Source: Sulfurimonas sp.
GTDB taxonomy: Bacteria; Campylobacterota; Campylobacteria; Campylobacterales; Sulfurimonadaceae
Assembly: GCA_027064045.1 (NCBI GenBank)
Contig: JAMOQK010000028.1
Span: 1 to 49,814 of the forward strand
Reading direction: 5' to 3'
Length of the DNA: 49,814 nt
The notes beneath the pieces are model-generated. The model searched no databases and was not told the DNA's origin. It saw only the letters and a list, made by a program, of their open reading frames with translations. Of this stretch, positions 35,411 to 43,655 are shown piece by piece (within the stretch, counting starts at the first letter, position 1; every line of letters begins with the position of its first letter). A program made the position numbers and the translations under genes.

Positions 35411-36079
35411 TCAAGAATCCCTTTTAAAAATAAGTTTATAAAATATATGTGTAAATATCCAAACAATAAAAAATGAGGTTACAACATCACTTAAAAAATG
35501 TCCACCTGCTGCCATTCTCGCAAGGCTGACTGCAACACCATAACTTACACTAAGATATAACCAAAACTTTTTTCTTTTTTTAAAAAGTAAAGCAAATCCT
35601 ATGAGGGAAAAGGCTGCTGCACTGTGACCTGAGCTAAAAGAATATCCGTTTTGATTGGAGAGGACAAAGGCAGGTGTAAAGCTCTTTTTTCCACCAAACT
35701 CTTTGATTTGTGCTGGTCTTGCTCTTCCCCAGTTTTCTTTTAAAGTTGTATTTACAATTAATCCTGGTGCTATGCTAAGAACTAATAAAATATATAAAAT
35801 AACTTTTGAAGTTATATTAAATATATTTTTTTTTGTAATTTTATTATAAATATATATAAAAAGGCTACTAAATATAAAGATGAAAATTATAGGTTTTACT
35901 GAGTAATAAAAAAACTCTTCTATGGGAGTTTTATTTATAGGAAATGATTTTCCATCATAGAATAATTTTGCTACATAAATATCTATTTGTGGGAAAAAGA
36001 CGAAAATCAGCGAAGAAAATAAAAAAGAGACCCAAATATAACCTTTTACATTTATATACTTTTTTGTTAAATAACTCAT
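35411..36079 (-). CDS. PAP2-family membrane phosphatase
   Basis: A 222-residue integral membrane protein with about six helices and the three PAP2 motifs: KENWGRARPAQ, FSSGHSAAAFS and SLARMAAGGHFLSDV. The family removes phosphate from lipids such as undecaprenyl pyrophosphate, phosphatidic acid, phosphatidylglycerophosphate or lipid A. It overlaps the upstream glycosidase-like gene by 4 bases and abuts the LtaS-like gene, suggesting that it processes a lipid substrate or product of that transferase (inference). The LpxE-like or PgpB-like specificity cannot be read from sequence. Confidence 0.88.
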   Translation of the reverse strand: MSYLTKKYINVKGYIWVSFLFSSLIFVFFPQIDIYVAKLFYDGKSFPINKTPIEEFFYYSVKPIIFIFIFSSLFIYIYNKITKKNIFNITSKVILYILLVLSIAPGLIVNTTLKENWGRARPAQIKEFGGKKSFTPAFVLSNQNGYSFSSGHSAAAFSLIGFALLFKKRKKFWLYLSVSYGVAVSLARMAAGGHFLSDVVTSFFIVWIFTHIFYKLIFKRDS

Positions 36080-37338
36080 AGTTTGGCATCTTTTATGTAG
36101 ATATAAAGTGGTGATGAACCTATGTTTAAAACACCATTTTGTATAAGTTTATCATCTTTTGAGTAAACCTCAAAAAAATCTTCATTTTTTAGTGCTGTTT
36201 TTTTCAGTGACCAATGAATTTGAAGTAATTTTTCATCAACTAAACATTGAAGTATATAGTACCCTCTTTTAATATCCAGTCTTAAAAACTGTGCATTTTT
36301 TAGATGTTTGAGCATAGTTTTGTATGTTTGAAATGCTGGATATTTCTTAATCCCTTTTCTGTTGTCAACAAGTCCGTATCCAGGTGCGATGAGTTGGTGC
36401 CACGATACAAAATCAACCTGTTGCGAAGCAAAAGATAAAAGATAATATCTAAGCATAAAGTCACCATAACTATCTAAGTCTATACACTCAAATTCACTTG
36501 TTGGTGCATAGGGTGCTGTGTTACTTAGAGGATAATTCGCCTCTGTGATGTAGAGTCTGTTTTTTGTTTTTGGACTTAGCCACACCATAGTGCTTAGCCA
36601 TGCTATTTTATCTGAAAGATTAAACCCTAGTTGTGTGTTTTCAGGTGATCCCCGTCTATCAACATATAAAAGTGAAGATACCCCATCATAGTGGTATTTG
36701 AAAAAATTAAAAAGTGTGTGTGCTGTAAAATGGTACTCAAAATCTATAACCCCACTTCCAATAAGCATGGCATGTGGAAACTTATCTTTTTTTAAATCAT
36801 AAGCTGTTTTGAAAAATCTATTATATTCATCAACTGAGAAAAATCCCCATTTTGCTCTGTTTATGGTTGTTCCCATTTCATAAATATCAACATGCCCATC
36901 AAGTGTTGAAAATATGGTTTGTAAATCTGTTTTTAAAAGTTCTAAATCTTCTATGTGGTCTCTGTCTTGTATGATTTTTAGAGTTATCTGCTTGTCTCCA
37001 CATGCCAAAATAAAGTTTTTTAACTCTTTTAAATTTTCCATCTCCCAAAGTTTAAATCTTAGTAAAAGTGAATTTACTTTTAACTCATCAATAAGTTTTA
37101 GTGTTTCTTGTGGTTCTCTTTGAAAATCAACTCCTAAAGTGAAAAAGTTTTTTGTATCTAGCGTTTTTCTTTTGACAAAAGGGATCAACATAAGTGAAAA
37201 TGGCAACACTACTAAAGCTGTTAAAAATGTTTTTAACAAAGAAGAAAACTCTTTTTTTCTCATTTTCTTTTTGTAGTTTTTGTCTTTTATTTGATATGGT
37301 TGGTCAGAGTATTCATCCCATTTAAAAATTTTTTGCAA
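36076..37338 (-). CDS. membrane-anchored glycoside hydrolase-like protein of unknown specificity
   Basis: A 420-residue protein not firmly assignable to a named family. It has a basic, hydrophilic N-terminus, one membrane helix (about 37-53, TALVVLPFSLMLIPFV) and then a domain with the look of a (beta/alpha)8 glycosidase: LGVDFQREPQETLKLIDEL, YEMGTTINRAKWG with a possible acid/base Glu, and LYITEANYPLS with a possible nucleophile Glu, as in clan GH-A. DFVSWHQLIAPGYGLVDN resembles the end of the barrel. The start at TTG 37338 is uncertain; an ATG giving MRKKEFSSLLK (about 37263) makes a standard signal anchor. It lies in the envelope operon with a 4-base overlap to PAP2. Exact motif copies at 36768 and 36998 encode FPHAML and ILACGD. 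Confidence 0.6.
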   Translation of the reverse strand: MQKIFKWDEYSDQPYQIKDKNYKKKMRKKEFSSLLKTFLTALVVLPFSLMLIPFVKRKTLDTKNFFTLGVDFQREPQETLKLIDELKVNSLLLRFKLWEMENLKELKNFILACGDKQITLKIIQDRDHIEDLELLKTDLQTIFSTLDGHVDIYEMGTTINRAKWGFFSVDEYNRFFKTAYDLKKDKFPHAMLIGSGVIDFEYHFTAHTLFNFFKYHYDGVSSLLYVDRRGSPENTQLGFNLSDKIAWLSTMVWLSPKTKNRLYITEANYPLSNTAPYAPTSEFECIDLDSYGDFMLRYYLLSFASQQVDFVSWHQLIAPGYGLVDNRKGIKKYPAFQTYKTMLKHLKNAQFLRLDIKRGYYILQCLVDEKLLQIHWSLKKTALKNEDFFEVYSKDDKLIQNGVLNIGSSPLYIYIKDAKL

Positions 37339-37340
37339 AT

Positions 37341-38066
37341 TTAAAAATTCCAGTTTGCAGTTATAGAAAAATGATTTTTATCAATATTGGCTTTTATAGA
37401 TTTTAATTCTTTGTTATCTGGTATAAAAACTTCATAGAAAAATAAGCCGATAAAATTTCCTATAGATACACTTACAAGTTGGTCAGCTACAGAATGTCCA
37501 CCCTCTTGTACCCTTGCAAATGCACTTCCTGTTGCACTTAGATAACTTATAGTATTGATAGTATATTTACCCCATGTTGGGATACTCATATCTCTTACAT
37601 TTCTTCTTGTTAATGCTGAATTGGCAAATGGGTCAAGTGCATGATGGGAACCAATAGCATAATCATCACCACCAGAAGGTGTTTTTTTCTTTATTAAAGT
37701 GTTTAGAGTTGTTGTTGTGAATCTTGCTGTTGCTGAACCTGTAAAATCTACTAAAACTCTTTTTGTCATATCTATTGTTGTGTCGTCTTTAACAAAAAAA
37801 GCAGAAGAATACATTGTTACACCATTGATTGTTCTGAGTGTTTCATCAATATCTGAGTCAAAGATGTTGTGATCCATATAGTGTTGTGTAATATCATCAT
37901 CATATGTCATATAGAGTGCTGTCGCACCAATAGCACTTCCCCAAGTTAATGGATCTGTTATAGCAGTGTATGAAGCTTCTTTTGTTCTGTTTAAAGCAGC
38001 ATTTAGTTTATGGTAAGAGCAACCTGTAAATATGAAAATAATTGGAAATAAAAATAACAGTTTGAT
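37341..38066 (-). CDS. PAP2-like lipoprotein with a non-AUG (ATC) start
   Basis: A predicted lipoprotein whose mature Cys is in FIFTGCSYHKL. The rest includes DPLTWGSAIGATALY, DYAIGSHHALDPFANSAL and ARVQEGGHSVADQLVSVSIG, which resemble PAP2 motifs 2 and 3 in degenerate form. An open frame extends to a TTG at 38141, but that TTG is the -35 box (TTGATA) of a strong promoter, and transcription would begin near 38106. Downstream of it there is no ATG, GTG or TTG in any frame before the signal peptide. The frame position preceded by AAAAGGATTACC is ATC (38066-38064). From it the protein begins (M)KLLFLFPIIFIFTGC, a perfect lipoprotein signal. It is the first gene of the operon. Confidence 0.6.
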   Translation of the reverse strand: MKLLFLFPIIFIFTGCSYHKLNAALNRTKEASYTAITDPLTWGSAIGATALYMTYDDDITQHYMDHNIFDSDIDETLRTINGVTMYSSAFFVKDDTTIDMTKRVLVDFTGSATARFTTTTLNTLIKKKTPSGGDDYAIGSHHALDPFANSALTRRNVRDMSIPTWGKYTINTISYLSATGSAFARVQEGGHSVADQLVSVSIGNFIGLFFYEVFIPDNKELKSIKANIDKNHFSITANWNF

Positions 38067-38112
38067 GGTAATCCTTTTATGCGTTTTTTTTGGATAGGTA
38101 CTTATAAGTGGA

Positions 38113-38141
38113 ATTATACTGTTTTTAGGGTAGAATATCAA
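38113..38141 (-). promoter_or_regulatory. strong sigma70 promoter of the envelope operon
   Basis: On the minus strand TTGATA (38141-38136) and TATAAT (38118-38113) are separated by exactly 17 bases, one of the best promoters in the window. Transcription should begin near 38106. It drives the lipoprotein, glycosidase-like, PAP2, LtaS-like and waaF genes. A TAGAAT on the plus strand (38131-38136), likely the ugd -10 box, overlaps its -35 box, so the two divergent promoters probably compete. Confidence 0.8.
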
Positions 38142-38167
38142 AATAATTTTATTAGGAATTTAGTAAT

Positions 38168-39493
38168 ATGAAAATATCAGTTATTGGAACAGGTTATGTA
38201 GGTTTGGTGAGTGGAGTTTGTTTCGCTCAGATGGGAAATGATGTGACTTGTGTGGATATAGATGAAAAAAAGATACAAGATTTAAAACAAGGTATCATCC
38301 CTATTTATGAACCTGGTTTAGAAGATATGACTTTACAAAATTATAAAAAAGGAACGCTTCATTTTACGAGTGATGCAAAAGATGCTATCGCTACTTCTAG
38401 TGTTTCTTTTATAGCTGTTGGAACACCAATGGGTGAAGATGGAAGTGCAGATTTGCAGTATGTTTTAGCTGTTGCAAAAACTATAGGGGAGTCTCTTCAA
38501 GATTATATGGTTGTGGTTGATAAATCAACTGTGCCTGTTGGGACTGCTGATAAAGTAAAAGCAACTATTCAAAAAGAGTTAGACAAAAGAGGTGTGAAAA
38601 TAGATTTTGATGTTGTATCAAATCCAGAATTTTTAAAAGAGGGTGCAGCTATAAAAGATTTTTTACATCCTGATCGTGTTGTTGTTGGTGCAGATAACGA
38701 TAAAGCGATGGGCGTTATGCGTGATTTATATGCACCTTTTATGAAACAGCATGATAGATTTATAGGCATGGATATAAGAAGTGCCGAGATGACAAAATAT
38801 ACAGCGAATGCTATGCTTGCAACTAAAATCAGCTTCATGAATGAGATGAGTCAGATTTGTGAGAGGGTTGGAGCAGATATAAATAAAGTAAGAAATGGTA
38901 TAGGGAGTGATAGCCGAATAGGATACAGTTTTATATACCCAGGTTGTGGTTATGGTGGAAGCTGTTTTCCAAAAGATGTCCAAGCACTTGCTAAAACTGC
39001 TAAAGATTTTGGTTATACACCTAAGATTCTTGATGCTGTTGAAGATGTGAATCTAGCTCAAAAATATGTTATTTCAAATAAAGTTATACAAAGATTTGGT
39101 GAAGATTTGAGTGGTAAAACTTTTGGAGTTTGGGGACTTAGCTTTAAACCTGAGACAGATGATATGCGTGAAGCGAGTTCTATAACCATCATAAATGAGC
39201 TTACTTCAAGAGGTGCAAAAATAGTAGCTTATGATCCAAAGGCACGAGATGAAGCTGAAAATTTTTATCTAAAAGGTAATGATAAAGTAAGTTATGTAGA
39301 TAGTAAATATGATGCCATAAAAGATGCAGATGGTGTGATACTTGTAACTGAGTGGCAAGAGTTTAGAAGCCCAGATTTTGATGAGATGAAAAAACTGTTG
39401 AAAAATGCAGTGTTTTTTGATGGAAGAAACCAGTTTGATAAAAACAAGATGCAAGAGATAGGTTTTGAGTATATTCAAATAGGGGTTAAATAA
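38168..39493 (+). CDS. ugd: UDP-glucose 6-dehydrogenase
   Basis: A 441-residue NAD-dependent UDP-glucose/GDP-mannose dehydrogenase. It has the N-terminal dinucleotide motif [56 protein letters not shown], the catalytic cysteine in [12 protein letters not shown], and a C-terminal domain with [16 protein letters not shown]. It oxidises UDP-glucose to UDP-glucuronate for surface polysaccharide. It opens the plus-strand polysaccharide block, with AGGAATTT as ribosome binding site, divergent from the lipoprotein operon. The GT9 gene follows 3 bases after its stop. Confidence 0.97.
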   Translation: MKISVIGTGYVGLVSGVCFAQMGNDVTCVDIDEKKIQDLKQGIIPIYEPGLEDMTLQNYKKGTLHFTSDAKDAIATSSVSFIAVGTPMGEDGSADLQYVLAVAKTIGESLQDYMVVVDKSTVPVGTADKVKATIQKELDKRGVKIDFDVVSNPEFLKEGAAIKDFLHPDRVVVGADNDKAMGVMRDLYAPFMKQHDRFIGMDIRSAEMTKYTANAMLATKISFMNEMSQICERVGADINKVRNGIGSDSRIGYSFIYPGCGYGGSCFPKDVQALAKTAKDFGYTPKILDAVEDVNLAQKYVISNKVIQRFGEDLSGKTFGVWGLSFKPETDDMREASSITIINELTSRGAKIVAYDPKARDEAENFYLKGNDKVSYVDSKYDAIKDADGVILVTEWQEFRSPDFDEMKKLLKNAVFFDGRNQFDKNKMQEIGFEYIQIGVK

Positions 39494-39496
39494 TCT

Positions 39497-40414
39497 TTGA
39501 AGATTTTAGTTGTTCGCACAGATAAGCTTGGAGATTTCATAACAGCACTCCCAGCTATGAAAGTTTTAAAACAATACAATCCACAAAATAAGATAGTGGC
39601 ATGTGTAGCACCACTTAATCGTGAATTAGCTATGGCATGTGGGTTTATAGATGAAGTTGTGGTGGATGATGGTTGTGGCATGTGGGAGTTTGTTAAAAAA
39701 CTTCGCTTCGTTGGGGCTGATGTGAGTATAACGCTGTTTTCAAATACGAGAGTAGCATTTGCACAGTTTTTTGCTTTTATCCCACTTCGTATAGCTCCTG
39801 CAACTAAAATAGCTCAAATCTTTTATAACAGGCGAATCAAACAAAGGCGAAGTGAAGTCAAGATGGCTGAGTTTGAGTACAATCTAGAACTTACCAAAGA
39901 GCTTTTTAGTGATATTGATTTAAGTTATGAAAAACCCTTGCTTGATTTTGGTGAAGTAAAAAAAGAGGGTATCTGTTTTCATGTTGGTTTTGGTGGAAGC
40001 AGTGATGCAAATTGGTCTTTGGATGAGTATGTTAAATTGATAGATGTGGCTTTAAAAAATCATAAAGTTACTCTTACTTTTGGACCTGATGAGGTTGAAC
40101 TGATGCAAACTATGAAAGAAAAATTAAAAGGCAGAGAAGTTGAATTTTATCTTTCAAAAGATGGTTTGGTAGAGTTCGCAAAATATTTAACTCAGTTTGA
40201 GCTTTTTGTATCAACTTCAACAGGCACTTACCATCTGGCTTCTTTGGTTGGCACACCAACTATGACATTTTTTGCTTCATCACTTTTTGCAAGTGCTAAG
40301 AGATGGAAGAGTGTAGGGGATGAAAAACTTCAAAAACACTTCATGATTCCACATGCCAAAGATGAAAGACAAAAGCTTTTTGATGAGGTTAGAAAAGAGT
40401 TAATCTCCTTTTAG
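39497..40414 (+). CDS. GT9-family glycosyltransferase (heptosyltransferase-like)
   Basis: A 305-residue GT9 protein. It has N-terminal ILVVRTDKLGDFITALPAMKVL, FHVGFGGSSDANWSLDEYVKL in the middle, and donor-site FVSTSTGTYHLASLVGTPTMTFF. These are the same landmarks as WaaC/WaaF/WaaQ, so it probably adds a heptose or related sugar to the LPS core. The start is TTG (39497), 3 bases after ugd. Four copies of the iterated motif fall in this one gene, three of them within 90 bases (39597, 39633, 39676, 40349), encoding VACVAP, AMACGF, GCGMWE and IPHAKD. The 3' end overlaps the convergent kinase-like gene by 15 bases. Confidence 0.88.
   Translation: MKILVVRTDKLGDFITALPAMKVLKQYNPQNKIVACVAPLNRELAMACGFIDEVVVDDGCGMWEFVKKLRFVGADVSITLFSNTRVAFAQFFAFIPLRIAPATKIAQIFYNRRIKQRRSEVKMAEFEYNLELTKELFSDIDLSYEKPLLDFGEVKKEGICFHVGFGGSSDANWSLDEYVKLIDVALKNHKVTLTFGPDEVELMQTMKEKLKGREVEFYLSKDGLVEFAKYLTQFELFVSTSTGTYHLASLVGTPTMTFFASSLFASAKRWKSVGDEKLQKHFMIPHAKDERQKLFDEVRKELISF
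39597..39685. repeat. triple cluster of iterated motif copies in the GT9 gene
   Basis: TGGCATGTGT (39597), TGGCATGTGG (39633) and TGGCATGTGG (39676) lie in the same orientation within 89 bases, with starts 36 and 43 bases apart. Confidence 0.85.
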
Positions 40415-41143
40415 TTTTTTCTTTAAATTTACTTTATCTTGAAGCTTTTTCTGCTCATTTAAAATTATTTTAACAGCTTCATTTTCATCAAAATCTGCTA
40501 ATTTTGCATACTCTTTTGCTATGATTGGTAAATCTTCATCAAATTTTGCCCAAAATTTGTTAAAATTTTTAAGTCCCTCTTGTGGGGGTATAGTTTTAAA
40601 CTCCATCCTATTTATATCAACAAGATTAAAATCATATTTGTCATCTTTTTTTGAGATGAGGATATTCCCAAGTGAGTAATCCACATGCCAAACACCTTTT
40701 TGGTGTAAGAAGTAGGTAAATTTTGCGAACTGTTTTAAGATATTTTCAACATCATCAACTTTATGGTGAAAAACTTCTCTTATGGTAAAATCATAGGGTT
40801 CATAAAGGGATATAAAATAACTTCTCTCAAGTAATCCAAAACTAAAAAATTCTATAATCCCAATAGGCTCTGGTGTATTTACACCTAGCGTTTGAAGCTT
40901 CATTGCGTTGTTAAATGATTTTTTGGCTTTGCCATCACGAAAAAATGTATAAGCTACTCTGTTTATGGCATGTGGGATTTTAAAAGATTTTACAACACAT
41001 TTTAAACCATTAAGCTCTATGATTTTTAGTTCATTTCTGGCTTTGTGGATACTTTGGTTTGAGTTTTTAAAAATATCTTTTATATTTATTAAAATATCTT
41101 CAAAATCGTTAAAATTTGGATTTATGATAAATTTATATGACAA
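40400..41143 (-). CDS. lipopolysaccharide (Kdo/WaaP-type) kinase-like protein
   Basis: A 247-residue protein kinase-like fold protein of the LPS kinase group. It has a lysine in CVVKSFKIPHAINR that may bind ATP, the catalytic loop GVWHVDYSLGNILI (His-x-Asp-x4-Asn) near residue 155 and the metal site NLVDINRM. Family members phosphorylate Kdo or heptose of the inner core, stabilising the outer membrane. The start is TTG at 41143, with an extended -10 promoter about 30 bases upstream. Two exact copies of the iterated motif (40681, 40966) shape its catalytic-loop (WHVD) and N-terminal (IPHAIN) residues. Confidence 0.85.
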   Translation of the reverse strand: MSYKFIINPNFNDFEDILINIKDIFKNSNQSIHKARNELKIIELNGLKCVVKSFKIPHAINRVAYTFFRDGKAKKSFNNAMKLQTLGVNTPEPIGIIEFFSFGLLERSYFISLYEPYDFTIREVFHHKVDDVENILKQFAKFTYFLHQKGVWHVDYSLGNILISKKDDKYDFNLVDINRMEFKTIPPQEGLKNFNKFWAKFDEDLPIIAKEYAKLADFDENEAVKIILNEQKKLQDKVNLKKKLKGD

Positions 41144-41197
41144 ATTAACCTACTAATATATAATTGATATGTTATTATAGCATTTTTATAAAGGGAT
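41144..41197. promoter_or_regulatory. overlapping divergent promoters
   Basis: In 54 bases there is a plus-strand TATAAT (41159-41164) with ATGACA 16 bases upstream, and a minus-strand extended -10, TGC-TATAAT (hexamer 41179-41174). They serve the GT4 gene (AAGGGA before ATG 41198) and the kinase-like gene respectively. The two start sites would lie within a few bases of each other. Confidence 0.55.
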
Positions 41198-42349
41198 ATG
41201 ATGCGAGTAGCAGTTGTGGTTAGAAGTTTGAAAATTGGTGGGATGGAAAGATCTGCTATAAATATTGCTCAAGCCTTTGCAGATGAAGGGCATGAGAGTC
41301 ATCTTATATATTTTAGAGGTAAAAACGCTGCATTAAAACCTAAAGAAAATGTTTATTTACACCATTTTAACATAGAAAAAATGATGAAACTTTCTATTGT
41401 TGGACAGTTATGGATATTTATATCAAAAATATTAAATACTTTCATAAGACACAGTTACTTTTTTTGGTATGGAATGCTTTCTTCTTTGATTTTTAAATAT
41501 AAGATTTATCAATTAGAAAAAAAATATGGAAAATTTGATCTTATCATTTTAAGAGGGCAGGGTACTTTTGAGTCTATTTGGATGTTAAAAGATGATAGGT
41601 TAAAACAAGTTTCTGTGAGTATGTTTATAAAAACTGGTGGTGTGATTAAAAACTTTTTTTTAAGACGACTTTATCATCAAAAACATATCATAGCTATCTC
41701 CAATGGTGTAAAAAATAAAATTATAGAAGTTAGTGAGATTGCAGATTTTAAACCAAAAAGTTTAAATGTGATTTTTAATCCTATGGATATTGAGCTTGTT
41801 CGTAAGCGTTCATGTGAGTATGAAGTTGACTTAAAAGATGAATACATAGTTTATTTTGGAAGAATAACACCAAACAAAAATGTTTCATTGCTTGTAGATG
41901 CTTATAAATATGCAAAAGATAATTTTAGTTTTGATAAAAAGTTGGTCATCATAGGTGATGGTGCAAAATTTGATGATATAAAAAAGCAGATAGATTCTTA
42001 TGGTTTAGATGATGATGTACTGATGCTTGGTGCTTTGTCAAATCCATTTCCTTGGGTGAAAAATGCAAAACTTTTTGTTTTTACATCTAAGTTTGAAGGG
42101 CTTGGAAATGTACTTTTGGAGTCTTTGGCGTGTCATACACCTATCGTCTCAGTTAAAACAGTTGGTGGACCTGAAGATATAATGGATGGAGAATTAGAGA
42201 GTTTTAGAGTTGATTTTGATAAAAAGAAACTTGCCAAAAAGATAGTACAAGTGATAGAACAACAGCCACATATAGATTTTGAAAAGTATTTACTAAAATT
42301 TAAACCATCCTCTGTTGTAAGTAGATTTAAAGAGGTTTATTCACTATAA
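41198..42349 (+). CDS. GT4-family glycosyltransferase
   Basis: A 383-residue retaining glycosyltransferase (GT-B). It has N-terminal VVVRSLKIGGMERSAINIAQA, the acceptor-side loops, then VYFGRITPNKNVSLLVDAY, VIIGDGAKFDDIK and the C-terminal E-x7-E region FTSKFEGLGNVLLESLACHTPIVSV. It probably builds the LPS core or O-chain, but the sugar cannot be predicted. Its 3' end overlaps the convergent PIG-L gene by 23 bases. The ORF contains no iterated motif (LACH here is encoded by TTGGCGTGTCAT, one of the near misses). Confidence 0.88.
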   Translation: MMRVAVVVRSLKIGGMERSAINIAQAFADEGHESHLIYFRGKNAALKPKENVYLHHFNIEKMMKLSIVGQLWIFISKILNTFIRHSYFFWYGMLSSLIFKYKIYQLEKKYGKFDLIILRGQGTFESIWMLKDDRLKQVSVSMFIKTGGVIKNFFLRRLYHQKHIIAISNGVKNKIIEVSEIADFKPKSLNVIFNPMDIELVRKRSCEYEVDLKDEYIVYFGRITPNKNVSLLVDAYKYAKDNFSFDKKLVIIGDGAKFDDIKKQIDSYGLDDDVLMLGALSNPFPWVKNAKLFVFTSKFEGLGNVLLESLACHTPIVSVKTVGGPEDIMDGELESFRVDFDKKKLAKKIVQVIEQQPHIDFEKYLLKFKPSSVVSRFKEVYSL

Positions 42350-43601
42350 AAAACAATTCATTTGACCTGATAGATCTTCTAAAATAACTTTTGTCTTTAG
42401 ATGTTATTTTTCTTAGTAACATTTTTTTAAAATGTTTAAATGAATTTTTAAGAGATATATAAATAGTGGGGTCTTTTAAATCGTGCATACTCTCAAGTGC
42501 AAAAAGTTTGTCTATTTGTAACTCATCATCAAGATAAAATGAATATATAGAATCAAAATCAAATCTGTTTTTATTTGGTGGGAGTGTTATAGCAGAGTGT
42601 ATATCTCCGATTGGGTATTGTTCACTTATGTTTAGATGGTTTGTATATAAAAGTATTTTAGAGTTATGGTTTTGTTCTTTTAAAATCTGCATTGTAGCTA
42701 AAGTTGTTTGTTTATGGTCTGAGTGAGAGTCTATTTGTGGATGTGGCGTAATGATTATAGTTGGTTTTAGTTGGCTGATAATTTCACTTAAATCTGAGAG
42801 TAAAGAGTTGTATGTTGATTTTACCTTAGCATCTAGTTTGATTTTGGCATGTGAGATTTTTCTAAAATCATTTATGGTGTTTATATCTTTTATTTTTGAA
42901 TAAAATTCATTATTTGGATGTTGAGCCATCTTTTCTAAGGTGGAACTTGGGTAGCCAAGTGCTAGGGTGTTACAAAATTCTACCCCTGCTAGTATTGGTG
43001 TTGTAATCGCATCAAAAGTACGAAGTTGTGCTTTTTTTATGACACTTTTTTCTTGGTTGTTTTTGTAAAGATTGCAGTAGTTACAAACCCCACTTTCACC
43101 TGCTGTTAATGTAACTATGGTGATGTTTTTTGCAGTTTTATAAAGTCCAAAAGATGCTATCTCGGCATCATCGGCATGTGGAGCTAGTATAAGTATGTTT
43201 CCAGTATCTAAATCTATTTTATTTTTAAAACCATATAGCTTTGATGTTTTTGAAGATAGTTTGATATTTGTTTTTATATGAGTGTTTTTTATGTGAGAGA
43301 TATTTATGTATCTAAATCCACATGCCCCATATTCAAAAAAATGTTTTATATCTCCAATTTGCATATAAGGTTTGAAAAAATATGATAATGGATTTGATGA
43401 AATTTTTATCTCTAAAAAAATTGTATCGTAATTGTTTTGCTCTTTTATGTCTATATTTTTTGTATCTAAATTTACCTCTTTAATGAAATATTTTTCTAAA
43501 TCATATATGTAGTCTTCTTGTTGATTGTATCTGTATTTTTTAATTCTTTTAAATATGATAAAAAAATAGATACATAAAAGTAAAAAAAGTATATAAAACA
43601 T
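42327..43601 (-). CDS. PIG-L/LmbE-family deacetylase with N-terminal membrane anchor
   Basis: A 424-residue protein. An N-terminal hydrophobic segment (FYILFLLLCIYFFIIF) is followed by a linker and a PIG-L-type domain with the zinc motif ILAPHADDAEIASFG (residues about 137-151; P-H-x-D-D), LTAGESGVCN and the later HPQIDSHSDHKQTT. The family deacetylates N-acetylglucosamine-containing lipids and sugars. Membrane anchoring next to LPS genes suggests a surface glycan precursor as substrate. Iterated motif copies lie at 42845, 43172 and 43318; the second underlies the APHADD active site itself. Confidence 0.85.
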   Translation of the reverse strand: MFYILFLLLCIYFFIIFKRIKKYRYNQQEDYIYDLEKYFIKEVNLDTKNIDIKEQNNYDTIFLEIKISSNPLSYFFKPYMQIGDIKHFFEYGACGFRYINISHIKNTHIKTNIKLSSKTSKLYGFKNKIDLDTGNILILAPHADDAEIASFGLYKTAKNITIVTLTAGESGVCNYCNLYKNNQEKSVIKKAQLRTFDAITTPILAGVEFCNTLALGYPSSTLEKMAQHPNNEFYSKIKDINTINDFRKISHAKIKLDAKVKSTYNSLLSDLSEIISQLKPTIIITPHPQIDSHSDHKQTTLATMQILKEQNHNSKILLYTNHLNISEQYPIGDIHSAITLPPNKNRFDFDSIYSFYLDDELQIDKLFALESMHDLKDPTIYISLKNSFKHFKKMLLRKITSKDKSYFRRSIRSNELFFIVNKPL

Positions 43602-43643
43602 TGTAAAAACTCCTGATGAAATTGTATCGAAAGTTTACTGTGG

Positions 43644-43655
43644 TAAAATAAGCTT
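43644..43655 (+). promoter_or_regulatory. extended -10 promoter abutting a start codon
   Basis: TGG-TAAAAT (hexamer 43644-43649) lies 6 bases before the ATG of the GT2 gene at 43656, with no Shine-Dalgarno sequence between. The transcript would be leaderless or nearly so. Confidence 0.45.

Noticed and set aside
38139..38141. TTG at 38141 as start of the lipoprotein gene
   Set aside because: It coincides with the -35 hexamer of a 17-base-spaced consensus promoter, has no ribosome binding site and would give a 40-residue pre-lipobox region.
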